A DNA stretch of 64,000 bases, from NCBI GenBank assembly GCA_017410145.1, contig JAFQRJ010000023.1:124001-188000 (forward strand). Reading direction: 5' to 3'. Shown piece after piece: positions 24,093 through 34,316 of this stretch. The position numbers were made by a program, and so were the translations under genes. This stretch comes from Tyzzerella sp. Lineage in GTDB: Bacteria > Bacillota > Clostridia > Lachnospirales > Lachnospiraceae. Each line of letters opens with the position of its first letter. The stretch's first letter is position 1. The notes below the pieces were generated by a model that saw only the letters and a program-made list of their open reading frames with translations, had not been told where the DNA came from and did no database searches.

Positions 24093-26351
24093 CTACCCTC
24101 TCTGTTTATTGCCGCTTCCGCCTCTGCTGGACTGTTTCAATCGATTCAAGGTCAGTTCTTTATCTTTATAAACAACCTTTGACTCTTTGCCTTCTTCAAA
24201 GAGATATACATTTTCAACCAAGTCCTTCTTCTGAAGCTTGATACCTTTCACTCCCGCAGCAGTCTTTTTCATTTCTGAAATCTCACTGCCATGGAAACGC
24301 AAGAAATATCCGCCTTGGGTCTGGATAACAACGCTCTGTTTTGCGTTGATAATCTGTACGCTTAAGAGTTCGTCACCGTCATTCAACTTAGTTGCTGCTA
24401 TGGTACGTTTCGCTACTAAGAATTCGCTACCATCAACCTTCTTAACAATACCATTCTTTGTGGCAAAAAGAAGCTTCGCAATACGGAACTGATTTTCATC
24501 ACAAATAAAGACTATTTCTTCCTCTGCGCTGTTGAAATTACTCATATTATCGATTGGCGTTCCTTTATCACGGAATTTACCAAATGGGATATCTAACACC
24601 TTCACCTGATGCATCTTACCGGTATTGGTAAACATACAAAGTCTTCCGGTATTCAAGCAGGAAACCACATACTTGCTTTCTAAATCCGCTGCCTCTTTGT
24701 TTCTTTCATAGGTCGGCACATCCACCGTTCTTGTATAACCGAAACGATCCATAAGAAGAATAACTTCTTGCTCCTCAATCTTCTTTTCTTCAAAGACTGC
24801 TTCTTCTGCATTTTCGATTGCTGTGCGACGTGGTCTTTCATATGCTTTCTTCACAGATTCCAAATCTTCAATAATCACGTTTGCCATAGAATCGTAGTTA
24901 TTCAAAATATCTTCGTATTTCGCAATGTTTTTCAGTGTCGTCTCATGCTCAGCCTGAAGGGCTTCAATTTCCAAACCAATCAATTTATACAAACGCATTT
25001 CTAAGATAGCGGTTGCCTGTCTCTCTGTAAAACGAAGCATAGATGCCATTTTCTTAGAAATGTTAGACTTAAATTTGATGTTTTCCGTTACACCATTTAC
25101 GAGACAGTCTTTGGCATCTTTAACACTCTTACTTCCTCGAAGAATTTCAATAATCAAGTCAATGACATCGCAGGCTTTGATTAAACCTTCTTGGATTTCT
25201 TTCTTGTCTAATTCTTTTGCAAGTAAGGTTTTATATTTTCTGGTTGCAAGCTCAAATTGGAAATCTACATGGTGTTCAATAATTGCTTTTAAACCTAATG
25301 TTTCCGGTTTACCGTCGGCTACTGCAAGCATATTTACACCGAAGGTATCTTCCAGTCGCGTCTTCTTGTAGAGCATATTTTTCAAATTCTCTACATCTGC
25401 ATCCTTCTTTAATTCCAGAACAATGCGGATACCTTCTTTGGAAGATTGGTTGGAAATATCCACGATATCGCTTGTTTTCTTTGCATCCACAAGTGCAGCA
25501 ACATCATTTAAGAACTTGCCGATACCGGCACCAATCATGGTGTATGGAATCTCTGTGATAACAAGGCGTTTCTTTCCGCCCTTCATATCTTCCACTTCTA
25601 CTTTGCCACGAACCTTTATTTTACCCATACCGGTTTCGTAGATATCCAGAAGTTCATCCTTATTTACCACGATACCGCCTGTTGGGAAATCCGGTCCCTT
25701 CACAAACTGCATCAGCTCTTTTGTGGTAATCTCATTATTTAGCATGTAAGCCCTAACTGCATTGATCACTTCACCCAGGTTATGAGTTGGAATGCTAGTT
25801 GCCATACCTACGGCAATACCTTCCGCACCATTCACCAAAAGGTTCGGAATACGAACAGGAAGAACCTGTGGCTCTTTCTCTGTCTCGTCAAAGTTCGGCA
25901 TGAAATCTACTACATTTTTATCTAAATCCTGCAAGAATACTTCCTGTGTCAGTTTCGCAAGTCGCGCTTCTGTGTAACGCATGGCAGCGGCACCATCACC
26001 TTCGATGGAACCAAAGTTACCATGTCCGTCAACAAGAATCATTCCTTTCTTGAAATCCTGAGCCATTACTACCAATGACTCATAGATGGAACTGTCACCG
26101 TGTGGGTGATATTTACCCATGGTATCCCCGACAATACGGGCACATTTACGATATGGCTTGTCATATTTAATTCCCAACTCATGCATATCGTAAAGTGTTC
26201 TTCTCTGAACAGGCTTTAAACCATCGCGCACATCCGGAAGCGCTCTGGCAATAATAACACTCATTGCGTAATCGATGTAAGATTTCTTCATCACATCAGA
26301 GTATTCTGTTCTTATTATCTGCTCTGTTGGCAAAGTCATTTGTCCTTTCAT
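24093..26351 (-). CDS. parC: Type IIA topoisomerase subunit A (ParC/GyrA-like)
   Basis: 752 residues. The DNA-breakage domain has [20 protein letters not shown], the quinolone-pocket helix [13 protein letters not shown] (Ser and Glu at the positions usual for ParC-like enzymes), and [10 protein letters not shown] with the catalytic Tyr. Coiled-coil and a C-terminal beta-pinwheel follow. The GyrA box (QRRGGKG) is not obvious in the pinwheel, which supports topoisomerase IV or a second gyrase-like enzyme. It lies 13 bases after the parE-like gene. Whether a separate gyrAB exists cannot be seen here. Confidence 0.86.
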   Translation of the reverse strand: MKGQMTLPTEQIIRTEYSDVMKKSYIDYAMSVIIARALPDVRDGLKPVQRRTLYDMHELGIKYDKPYRKCARIVGDTMGKYHPHGDSSIYESLVVMAQDFKKGMILVDGHGNFGSIEGDGAAAMRYTEARLAKLTQEVFLQDLDKNVVDFMPNFDETEKEPQVLPVRIPNLLVNGAEGIAVGMATSIPTHNLGEVINAVRAYMLNNEITTKELMQFVKGPDFPTGGIVVNKDELLDIYETGMGKIKVRGKVEVEDMKGGKKRLVITEIPYTMIGAGIGKFLNDVAALVDAKKTSDIVDISNQSSKEGIRIVLELKKDADVENLKNMLYKKTRLEDTFGVNMLAVADGKPETLGLKAIIEHHVDFQFELATRKYKTLLAKELDKKEIQEGLIKACDVIDLIIEILRGSKSVKDAKDCLVNGVTENIKFKSNISKKMASMLRFTERQATAILEMRLYKLIGLEIEALQAEHETTLKNIAKYEDILNNYDSMANVIIEDLESVKKAYERPRRTAIENAEEAVFEEKKIEEQEVILLMDRFGYTRTVDVPTYERNKEAADLESKYVVSCLNTGRLCMFTNTGKMHQVKVLDIPFGKFRDKGTPIDNMSNFNSAEEEIVFICDENQFRIAKLLFATKNGIVKKVDGSEFLVAKRTIAATKLNDGDELLSVQIINAKQSVVIQTQGGYFLRFHGSEISEMKKTAAGVKGIKLQKKDLVENVYLFEEGKESKVVYKDKELTLNRLKQSSRGGSGNKQRG

Positions 26352-26364
26352 CTTTCGTCGCCTC

Positions 26365-28287
26365 CTATACGTCTAATTCTGCTTCTTGTGCATTTTCGTA
26401 GATAAATGCTCTTCCTGGCGGAACTTCCGTTCCCATGAGCATTTCTGTTACCGCAGAAGCCATTCTGGCATCCTCAATCTCCACGCGCTTCATAACACGT
26501 GTTTCCGGATTGAGTGTTGTTTCCCAAAGCTGGTCCGCATCCATTTCACCAAGACCTTTGTATCTTTGCAGGGTAAACGGACCATTTACACGTTGACGGT
26601 ATTTTTCCAGTTCCTTATCATCGTATAAATATTCCTCGTCACCATTCTTTGGCATGGCTTTATATAGTGGAGGCATGGCAATATAAACATGGCCTTCAAA
26701 AATAAGTTCCGGCATAAAGCGATAGAACAAAGTAAGCAATAATGTGGAAATGTGGGCACCATCCACGTCGGCATCGGCCATAATGATAATCTTATCATAG
26801 CGAAGCTTTGTGATATCGAAGTCATTTCCATAGCCTTCGGAAAATCCACAGCCAAAAGCATTAATCATAGTTTTGATTTCCGCATTGGCAAGCACCTTGT
26901 CGATACTTGCTTTTTCCACGTTCAAAATCTTACCACGGATTGGCAAAATCGCCTGATACATACGGTCTCTGGCTGTCTTTGCAGAACCACCCGCAGAATC
27001 CCCTTCCACGATGAAGATTTCACATTTGCTTGCATCGCGGCTTTCGCAGTTTGCAAGTTTACCGTTACTGTCAAAGGAATATTTTTGCTTTGACAAAAGA
27101 TTGGTCTTCGCTTTTTCTTCTGTTTTACGAATCTTTGCCGCTCTTTCTGCACAACTAAGTACCTTCTTCAATGTATCTAGGTTACGGTCAAAGAAATGAA
27201 TAATCTCGTCATTAGTAACCTTACTGGTAGCCTTCGCCGCATCAGGGTTGTCCAATTTGGTCTTCGTCTGTCCCTCAAAACGTGGGTCCGGATGCTTAAT
27301 AGACACAATGGCAGTCATACCATTACGAATATCTGCACCGGTAAAGTTTGCATCCTTTTCTTTTAGGATTCCTAATTCCCTTGCATACTGGTTCATTACG
27401 GTTGTGAAGGTTGTCTTAAAACCGGTTAAATGGGTACCGCCTTCTGCATTATAAATATTGTTACAGAAACCAAGCACATTTTCATGGAATTCGTTCACAT
27501 ACTGAACAACAGCCTCAACCTCAATGCCTTCAGCTTGTCCCTTGAAATAGATTGGTTCATGAATGGTCTCATTCTTCTGATTTAAATCGCGAATAAATCC
27601 AAGAATACCATCTTCTTCATGGAAAATCTCACGTTCCACCTCTGCACCACGTCTATCTTCAAAAGTAATGGTAAGTGCAGGATTCAAATATGCTGTCTCA
27701 TGGAGACGGCTTTTGATTTCCTCTGATTTGAATTTCGTCTTTTCAAATATAGTTGGGTCCGGTAAGAAATTTACCTTTGTTCCGGTTTTCTTCGTCTTCC
27801 CAAGAATCGGAAGCAAGCCATTTTCCAACTTAACAACTGGTATACCTCTCTGGTATCTATCATGATGAATGGCACCATCTCTACAAATTTCCACATCCAA
27901 ATATGTAGAAAGCGCATTTACAACAGAGGAACCTACACCGTGAAGACCTCCACTTGTCTTATAAGAAGAGTCGTCAAATTTACCACCCGCATGTAGGGTA
28001 GTATAAACCAAACGTGCAGCCGGCACTCCTTTTGCATGCATTCCTACCGGAACACCACGTCCATTATCGATAACCGTAGCCGAACCATCTTTTTCCAAAT
28101 AAACCTCAATGGAATCACAGTAGCCTGCCAAATGTTCATCCACTGCATTGTCCACGATTTCATAAACCAGATGGTTTAACCCCTTTGTGGATACACTTCC
28201 GATATACATTCCCGGTCTTTTACGTACCGCCTCTAAACCTTCCAGTACCGCAATACTGTCCGCATCATATGTATTTTTCTTTGCCAT
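26365..28287 (-). CDS. parE: Type IIA topoisomerase subunit B (ParE/GyrB-like)
   Basis: 640 residues. The GHKL ATPase domain shows RPGMYIGS, EIVDNAVDEH and DNGRGVPVG; the transducer domain follows, then TOPRIM with EGDSAGGSAK and IIMADADVDGAHI, and PIRGKILNVEKA. The C-terminus ends in the usual QLWETTLNPETR block. ATG at 28287 begins MAKKNTYDAD, the conserved start; a longer frame upstream is not homologous. Partner of the ParC-like subunit next door. Confidence 0.88.
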   Translation of the reverse strand: MAKKNTYDADSIAVLEGLEAVRKRPGMYIGSVSTKGLNHLVYEIVDNAVDEHLAGYCDSIEVYLEKDGSATVIDNGRGVPVGMHAKGVPAARLVYTTLHAGGKFDDSSYKTSGGLHGVGSSVVNALSTYLDVEICRDGAIHHDRYQRGIPVVKLENGLLPILGKTKKTGTKVNFLPDPTIFEKTKFKSEEIKSRLHETAYLNPALTITFEDRRGAEVEREIFHEEDGILGFIRDLNQKNETIHEPIYFKGQAEGIEVEAVVQYVNEFHENVLGFCNNIYNAEGGTHLTGFKTTFTTVMNQYARELGILKEKDANFTGADIRNGMTAIVSIKHPDPRFEGQTKTKLDNPDAAKATSKVTNDEIIHFFDRNLDTLKKVLSCAERAAKIRKTEEKAKTNLLSKQKYSFDSNGKLANCESRDASKCEIFIVEGDSAGGSAKTARDRMYQAILPIRGKILNVEKASIDKVLANAEIKTMINAFGCGFSEGYGNDFDITKLRYDKIIIMADADVDGAHISTLLLTLFYRFMPELIFEGHVYIAMPPLYKAMPKNGDEEYLYDDKELEKYRQRVNGPFTLQRYKGLGEMDADQLWETTLNPETRVMKRVEIEDARMASAVTEMLMGTEVPPGRAFIYENAQEAELDV

Positions 28288-28345
28288 TCGTTCTAAAACC
28301 TCTCTTTTACAACATCTTGTGTGTTTGGGCACACTCTCATACATT

Positions 28346-29449
28346 TTATAGTAACACTTCTACTAGTATATTTGCAAGTAATTCCATCGAATTTTTCATT
28401 TCTTCTACCGTATTATTCTGTGCTCCCGCCTCAATAAGCAAGGATTTTGGCATCATATGCAGACTATAACGGTATCCTTTCAGATAAATCCGCCTAGTAA
28501 GACCCGGATAAAGTTTTTCTGCAGCCAGCTGCATTTGCAAAGAAAATGATAAATTATCCTGTATATATGGGTTTTTCAGATATTCGATATTGCCGTTCTT
28601 TTTTGTTCGGCTCAAGCCATTAAAAAACATAATCTTTCCAGTCTGCTTCCCATTAATCTCCGTCACCAAATGGGTTGTCTCCGGCACCCCGTCACGATGC
28701 AAATCGATGACAACCTCAATACTTGGATTTTGATTTAATATTTCCTTCACTCCAGCCTCTGCCATTTGATAAGCTTTGCTTCTGTCTAACTTTCCATTAA
28801 TCAAATCGTACACACCGTTATGGTGAAGCGTCTCGATACCTTTGGCATTTAAGAGTTCCGACAGATATCTTCCCATTCCGACAATACTTGTATTACTGTC
28901 ACCAGATTTAGAATCAGCAAAGGCCTCCTGGGAATGAGTATGGAAAATCAAGATTTTGGGACCCTTCTTTGTATTATCAATCTGCATGTCCCTCTTAAGC
29001 AAATCATCCACATTCAGTTGGTCCGGACCAATTGTCGTGGTACTGTCTACTGTATAATAGTGACTCAGCAAATAATTGAAGTCACGCAGTTTATCGATAG
29101 AAACCTCCGTAGTTTGCGTGTTTTGCGCGGTCTGCTCTGGTTTTGTTTGCTGTGTGACTGTTTCTAAATCTTCACTCATGGTATATTCATCATTTTCCTG
29201 TTGTGCCAGAATCATTTCATACGTCAAAGAATCTTCCACATCCGCTATAGGTAGCGTGTTATCGCTCATATAGTCATAAAGCGGCAAAATGCTTTTTAAT
29301 AGTTTGTCATCCCCTTTACAGTCTGTTTGTCCATAAACCGAATAATAAAGCGTTGGATAACATATTTTTTCCGCATATTCCCGTAACGTATGGATTTTCC
29401 CTAACAAAAGCACGCCGCCTAAAATAATAATCAATACCTTATACTTCAA
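28346..29449 (-). CDS. spoIIP: Stage II sporulation protein P
   Basis: 367 residues with an N-terminal membrane anchor (about 4-17) and a C-terminal amidase/endopeptidase domain: ILIFHTHSQEAF, VVIDLHRDGV, and EAGAQNN near the end carry the expected zinc-ligand and catalytic positions. SpoIIP degrades septal peptidoglycan with SpoIID during engulfment. Start is TTG eight bases after AGGAG. It lies just after gpr, the usual pairing in Clostridia, and shows the organism is an endospore former or descends from one. Confidence 0.92.
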   Translation of the reverse strand: MKYKVLIIILGGVLLLGKIHTLREYAEKICYPTLYYSVYGQTDCKGDDKLLKSILPLYDYMSDNTLPIADVEDSLTYEMILAQQENDEYTMSEDLETVTQQTKPEQTAQNTQTTEVSIDKLRDFNYLLSHYYTVDSTTTIGPDQLNVDDLLKRDMQIDNTKKGPKILIFHTHSQEAFADSKSGDSNTSIVGMGRYLSELLNAKGIETLHHNGVYDLINGKLDRSKAYQMAEAGVKEILNQNPSIEVVIDLHRDGVPETTHLVTEINGKQTGKIMFFNGLSRTKKNGNIEYLKNPYIQDNLSFSLQMQLAAEKLYPGLTRRIYLKGYRYSLHMMPKSLLIEAGAQNNTVEEMKNSMELLANILVEVLL

Positions 29450-29509
29450 GTGTCTAACTCCTCTTTTCGTCTTCTATTCAAAAATATGCTTTTGAACAAA
29501 CAGTTAGAC

Positions 29510-30424
29510 CTAAACACTTTGCGTAAATAATAAGTTCAAGCCATCCGCAATGGTTGCACCTATCCGATCTATAGATTCATCAATATCTTTCGGTGTGACA
29601 AACATGCCATATAAATGAGGTGCAATCAAGTCCTGAATCACCTCGTATTTATCGTCATCTTCCAGTACAGATATTAGATTCTCCATAGTATCACGAACTA
29701 TCACGTCGGCTGAAACTACTGTAGGAACCCCAATTGCCACCACCGGAATCCCTAAGGTTTCCTTGCTAATCTCGTTTCGATGATTTCCCACACCGGAACC
29801 GGGATGTATTCCCGTATCTGCAATTTGAATCGTCCGATTCAAGCGTTTCGTATTTCTAGCTGCCAACGCATCAATGACAAACACAACATCCGGACTAACC
29901 GTCTCTACAATCCCTTTGATAATCTCATAAGTCTCCATTCCGGTTTGGGCCATGACACCCGGTGCAATGGCGCTCACCATTTGGCATGGCTCTTCTCCCA
30001 TTGCATATTTTCCATATTCTTTCACAATATGCCTTGTTACATTTAGGCAGTCAACTGTGTGAGGTCCCAAAGCATCCGGTGTCACATTTCGATTACCAAG
30101 CCCTACAACCAATGCTGTGTATTCCTCTTTCTCCATTTGAAGAATATCCCCCACATACTTTGCCAACTTTCTTGCAATCTCTTTGTTGTATTCCTCTTCT
30201 GCCTGAACCAGATTTGCCATTTCCATCGTGATATAGGTTCCAATTGGTTTTCGCATGGCTTTGGCTCCGTTTTCTGTTATGATTTTCACCTCTGTCACAC
30301 GAATTTCATGTTTTTCATCATAAAATTCCTCTACACTCACTCCTGAAATCTCTACATCATCGGACTCGTACCGCTCCTTATCCTCTAACGCCAAATCGGT
30401 ATGAATATTGTAACTTCCAAGCAT
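29510..30424 (-). CDS. gpr: Spore germination protease GPR
   Basis: 304 residues of the peptidase A25 family, which degrades small acid-soluble spore proteins at germination. The N-terminal segment YNIHTDLALEDKERYE includes the propeptide region. Core blocks are VVGLGNRNVTPDALGP, SAIAPGVMAQTGMET, VFVIDALAARNTKRLN, and the strongly conserved QIADTGIHPGSGVGNHR. Synthesised as a zymogen in the forespore, normally under sigma-G control; I did not find a convincing sigma-G promoter. GGAGGG precedes the ATG. Confidence 0.95.
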   Translation of the reverse strand: MLGSYNIHTDLALEDKERYESDDVEISGVSVEEFYDEKHEIRVTEVKIITENGAKAMRKPIGTYITMEMANLVQAEEEYNKEIARKLAKYVGDILQMEKEEYTALVVGLGNRNVTPDALGPHTVDCLNVTRHIVKEYGKYAMGEEPCQMVSAIAPGVMAQTGMETYEIIKGIVETVSPDVVFVIDALAARNTKRLNRTIQIADTGIHPGSGVGNHRNEISKETLGIPVVAIGVPTVVSADVIVRDTMENLISVLEDDDKYEVIQDLIAPHLYGMFVTPKDIDESIDRIGATIADGLNLLFTQSV

Positions 30425-30489
30425 AGTTTCACCCTCCGCAACTTTCTTCCATTAATCTCTATTTTTAGCAAAAAAAATGGAAATATGTA

Positions 30490-30518
30490 TTGACATTTAA
30501 GTTTTATTATCTTAAAAT
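30490..30518 (+). promoter_or_regulatory. Promoter of rpsT
   Basis: TTGACA (30490-30495) and TAAAAT (30513-30518) with a 17-base spacer. Predicted start near 30525, giving a leader of about 80 nt. Confidence 0.8.
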
Positions 30519-30531
30519 ATACCAGTATGTA

Positions 30532-30568
30532 TCGGTAGAACGTTCCGTGTCCGGGTCTATCGAACACG
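30532..30568 (+). promoter_or_regulatory. Possible regulatory hairpins in the rpsT leader
   Basis: TCGGTAGA (30532-30539) can pair with TCTATCGA (30556-30563) with one G-U. CGTGT (30546-30550), inside that loop, can pair with ACACG (30564-30568). The two stems cannot form together in a simple way, so they may be alternatives. Ribosomal-protein leaders are often autoregulatory; no experimental basis here. Confidence 0.35.
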
Positions 30569-30607
30569 AAATATGGAAACAATATCATACTAATGGAGGT
30601 GTTCACA

Positions 30608-30871
30608 TTGGCTAACATTAAATCAGCAAAGAAAAGAATTTTAGTTAACGAAACAAAGGCTGCTAGAAATAAAGCAATCAAATCAAGAGTTAAAACAGCT
30701 ATGAAAAAAGTTGACGCCGCTGTTGCTGCTAACGATAAAGCAGTTGCTGCTGAGGCTTTAAAAGCTGCTATCGCTGAAATCAACAAAGCTGGTAGCAAAG
30801 GTGTTTATCACAAAAACACATGTGCAAGAAAAGTTTCTCGTTTAACAAAAGCTGTTAACGGAATTGCTTAA
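30608..30871 (+). CDS. rpsT: 30S ribosomal protein S20
   Basis: 87 residues, the only plus-strand protein gene in the window. NIKSAKKRILVNETKAARN at the start and GVYHKNTCARKVSRLTKAVN at the end are typical S20. Initiation is at TTG (30608), 8 bases after GGAG within GGAGGTG; S20 genes with non-AUG starts are well known. An in-frame ATG at 30593 overlaps the ribosome site and is unlikely to be used. Binds 16S rRNA early in assembly. Own promoter and terminator. Confidence 0.95.
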   Translation: MANIKSAKKRILVNETKAARNKAIKSRVKTAMKKVDAAVAANDKAVAAEALKAAIAEINKAGSKGVYHKNTCARKVSRLTKAVNGIA

Positions 30872-30895
30872 TTTTGAACATATAATATGAATTAG

Positions 30896-30931
30896 AAAAA
30901 GACAACCTACCGTCATGGGTTGTCTTTTTTT
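30896..30931 (+). terminator. Intrinsic terminator of rpsT
   Basis: AAAAAGACAACC (30896-30907) pairs with GGTTGTCTTTTT (30918-30929), followed by more T. Confidence 0.9.
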
Positions 30932-30950
30932 ATTGCTCGCATTGTTAAAG

Positions 30951-30980
30951 AAAGACCACCTCGTTTTTGAGATGGTCTTT
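30951..30980 (-). terminator. Hairpin terminator after the NCS2 permease
   Basis: AAAGACCACCTC (30951-30962) pairs with GAGATGGTCTTT (30969-30980) with one wobble. Convergent with the rpsT terminator; the minus-strand T-tract is interrupted (TTTCTTT). Confidence 0.65.
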
Positions 30981-31004
30981 AAAATATTCCATATTCAGTT
31001 TTTC

Positions 31005-32456
31005 TTACATTGTAATTAATAAGAATCTTGCAACAAACAATAATGCAATAATTGTAATTACAATATCTTTCTTTTTATATTTACCTGTTAATAATGTGAT
31101 CAATACATATGTGATTGCTCCAACACCAATACCGTTAGAGATTGAGTATGATAATACCATAATAACAAGCGCCATAAATGCTGGAACTGCTGAAGTAACA
31201 TCATCCATATCAACTTTAGCAAAGTTCTTCATCATCAATACACCAACGTAGATTAATGCCGGTGCTGTAGCACATCCAGGAATTAAAGAAGCAATTGGGC
31301 TTAAGAATAAGCAAAGTGCAAAACAGATTGCTGTTACAACACTTGTAAGACCTGTTCTTCCGCCTGCACCAACACCTGCTGCTGATTCAACGAATGTTGT
31401 ACATGTTGAAGTACCAAGAATCGCACCTGCAACTGTACCGATAGAATCACACATCATCGCTTCATTTACATTAATAGGGTCACCATTTTCATCAAGCATA
31501 TCTGCTTGTGCTGCTGTTCCATATAATGTTCCGATTGTATCAAACATATCTACAAGACAGAATGTAATAATAAGAACAATAGCTTTGAAAACATCAGCAA
31601 ATGCATTTGACCAAGATGCTGATTTGAAAACACCTGTTATACCAACTGTTCCAAAATCTTTGAAAGACTGTCCGATATTACCAAGGTCAAATGAAGGCAT
31701 CTGAAGTGTAGTTACATAGTAAAGAACTGTAACAACAAGAATACTGATGATAACATTACCTTTTACGTTCTTCTTAGCCAAAACAGCAATTAATACAAGA
31801 CCGATAATTGTAAGAACAACCGGTGCCATAGCTTTCCATGCATCAAATCCAGAGAATACTCCAATTACCTCTCCTGCTTCATTCACAACATCTGTTCCGA
31901 TTTTATCAAGCACACCGTGGAAATCAAACAACTGTGTTTTTGTATACATGTTAGCTTGGATAATTCCAACGTTTTGGAAACCGATGTATGCGATAAATAA
32001 TCCGATACCTGCCGGGATTGCTTTTTTCAAGCAGTCAGGCAAAGCTGTAGCAATATATTTTCTTAATCCTGTGACAGATAATAACAAGAATACAATTCCT
32101 GATACAAGAATAATTACAAGACCTGATTGATATCCTGCTACCTTGTCTTCTGCAAACAGAACAAAAGAAACAAAGAAAAATGAGTTGAGTCCCATACCAC
32201 ATGCTTGGGCAAACGGCATTTTAGCGTATAGCGCCATCAATAAAGTACCAATCATGGCTACTAAAATAGATGCAATGTATACTGCATTCCAGATTTGGCC
32301 GGTTCCATTTGCAATTGCCACGTCCAATGAAGAACCTGTAACTTGTGTAGGGTTAACAACTACGATGTAACACATTGCGAAAAAGGTTGTAAGACCAGCA
32401 AAAATCTCAGTTCTTACTGTAGAACCTCTTTCTTTGATTTTAAAGAATTTTTCCAT
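31005..32456 (-). CDS. NCS2-family purine (guanine/hypoxanthine) permease
   Basis: 483 residues with about 12-14 membrane helices. RTEIFAGLTTFFAMCYIVVVNP at the start and ACGMGLNSFFFV are the AzgA/PbuG branch signatures. TCTTFVESAAGVGAGGRTGLTS is the conserved substrate-pocket block of that branch. It is a proton-coupled importer of hypoxanthine, guanine or adenine. A purine riboswitch is often found before such genes, but the 135-base upstream region shows no purine aptamer. GGAGGG precedes the ATG. Exact substrate unresolved. Confidence 0.88.
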   Translation of the reverse strand: MEKFFKIKERGSTVRTEIFAGLTTFFAMCYIVVVNPTQVTGSSLDVAIANGTGQIWNAVYIASILVAMIGTLLMALYAKMPFAQACGMGLNSFFFVSFVLFAEDKVAGYQSGLVIILVSGIVFLLLSVTGLRKYIATALPDCLKKAIPAGIGLFIAYIGFQNVGIIQANMYTKTQLFDFHGVLDKIGTDVVNEAGEVIGVFSGFDAWKAMAPVVLTIIGLVLIAVLAKKNVKGNVIISILVVTVLYYVTTLQMPSFDLGNIGQSFKDFGTVGITGVFKSASWSNAFADVFKAIVLIITFCLVDMFDTIGTLYGTAAQADMLDENGDPINVNEAMMCDSIGTVAGAILGTSTCTTFVESAAGVGAGGRTGLTSVVTAICFALCLFLSPIASLIPGCATAPALIYVGVLMMKNFAKVDMDDVTSAVPAFMALVIMVLSYSISNGIGVGAITYVLITLLTGKYKKKDIVITIIALLFVARFLLITM

Positions 32457-32530
32457 CTTTAAATCCCTCCTATGTATAATATAATTAAGAACATTCTATC
32501 AATATTTTCCAAAAAAATCAATAAGTTGTG

Positions 32531-32570
32531 TAAAAAAAGACTGAAACAATACTATATATTGTTCCAGTCT
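32531..32570 (-). terminator. Intrinsic terminator after ilvC
   Basis: AGACTG..AACAATA (from 32538) pairs with TATTGTT..CAGTCT (to 32570) with one wobble. On the minus strand the stem is followed by TTTTTTT. Confidence 0.88.
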
Positions 32571-32592
32571 CATATAATTGTATGTTTTTTTA

Positions 32593-33627
<1,035 letters not shown>

Positions 33628-33699
33628 CTAAATATATAACTGTCTTTAAAAATATATTAGTTAAAGGCTTCCCAGCCTCTAGCTTCGTATGTAATAAAA

Positions 33700-34203
33700 T
33701 TATGCTTCTAAGTCAAACACGCTGTCTGACCCTCTGGATAAACCGGTAAGACCGGTACGTGCAAGTTCTAAAATCTCATATCCTGATAACAAATTCAAGA
33801 AAGCTTCCACTTTGGAACGATTACCTGTCATTTCTAACATCAAAGACTCTGTCTCCACGTCAACAATCTTTGCCCGAAAGATATCTGCCACAGAAATAAC
33901 TTCTGCCCTCTGTGCAGCGTTTGCCTTAATCTTCACCATGATGAGTTCACGGCATACAGATTTGCCATCTTCTAAAATCTTGATGTCTACCACATCCTCC
34001 AGCTTCGCCAACTGTTTCTCAATCTGTGATAAGACCTGTGTATCTCCGGTAGCCACTACTGTAATCAACGTAAGACTCTTATTCATAGTCGTTCCGGAAG
34101 TAATGCTGTCAATATTATATCCGCGTCGACTAAAGAGTCCTGCCACACGGCTAAGTAATCCGGTATTATTCTTTACCAACAGTGAAAATACTTGTGTTTT
34201 CAT
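33700..34203 (-). CDS. ilvH: Acetolactate synthase small regulatory subunit
   Basis: 167 residues: an N-terminal ACT domain (LVKNNTGLLSRVAGLFSRRGYNIDSI) for feedback binding of valine, and the C-terminal domain starting near REL (LIMVKIKA, ISVADIFRAKIVDVETE). It activates and regulates the catalytic subunit, whose gene is not in this window. First gene of an ilvH-ilvC unit, with its own promoter at 34261-34289. Confidence 0.94.
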   Translation of the reverse strand: MKTQVFSLLVKNNTGLLSRVAGLFSRRGYNIDSITSGTTMNKSLTLITVVATGDTQVLSQIEKQLAKLEDVVDIKILEDGKSVCRELIMVKIKANAAQRAEVISVADIFRAKIVDVETESLMLEMTGNRSKVEAFLNLLSGYEILELARTGLTGLSRGSDSVFDLEA

Positions 34204-34233
34204 AAATCATTTCGCCCTTTCTAAACTCTGGCA

Positions 34234-34257
34234 AAAAACAGAGTGCGTTCTGTTTTT
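34234..34257 (-). terminator. Hairpin at the start of the ilvH transcript (possible attenuator)
   Basis: AAAACAGA and TCTGTTTT (plus coordinates 34234-34257) form an 8-bp stem directly after the predicted start. On the minus strand the stem is followed by further T residues. It resembles a small intrinsic terminator in the ilvH leader. No leader peptide rich in Ile, Val or Leu was found before it. Confidence 0.45.
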
Positions 34258-34260
34258 AAC

Positions 34261-34289
34261 ATAATAACAACTGGCACTCTGTTTGTCAA
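34261..34289 (-). promoter_or_regulatory. Promoter of ilvH-ilvC
   Basis: Minus-strand TTGACA (34289-34284) and TATTAT (34266-34261) with a 17-base spacer. Confidence 0.8.
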
Positions 34290-34316
34290 CCATATTTCTA
34301 ATCTTTTTTATGATTT

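Noticed and set aside
30532..30568. H-type pseudoknot in the rpsT leader
   Set aside because: The two stems directly abut with no connecting loop across an 8-bp helix, which is sterically unlikely; treated as alternative stems.
30385..30798. 137-residue minus-strand frame over rpsT
   Set aside because: Shadow of the S20 gene: Ala/Leu-rich antisense composition and no ribosome site; rpsT itself has promoter, start and terminator.
32457..32592. Purine riboswitch before the NCS2 permease
   Set aside because: No three-way-junction core or conserved loop sequences in this short space.
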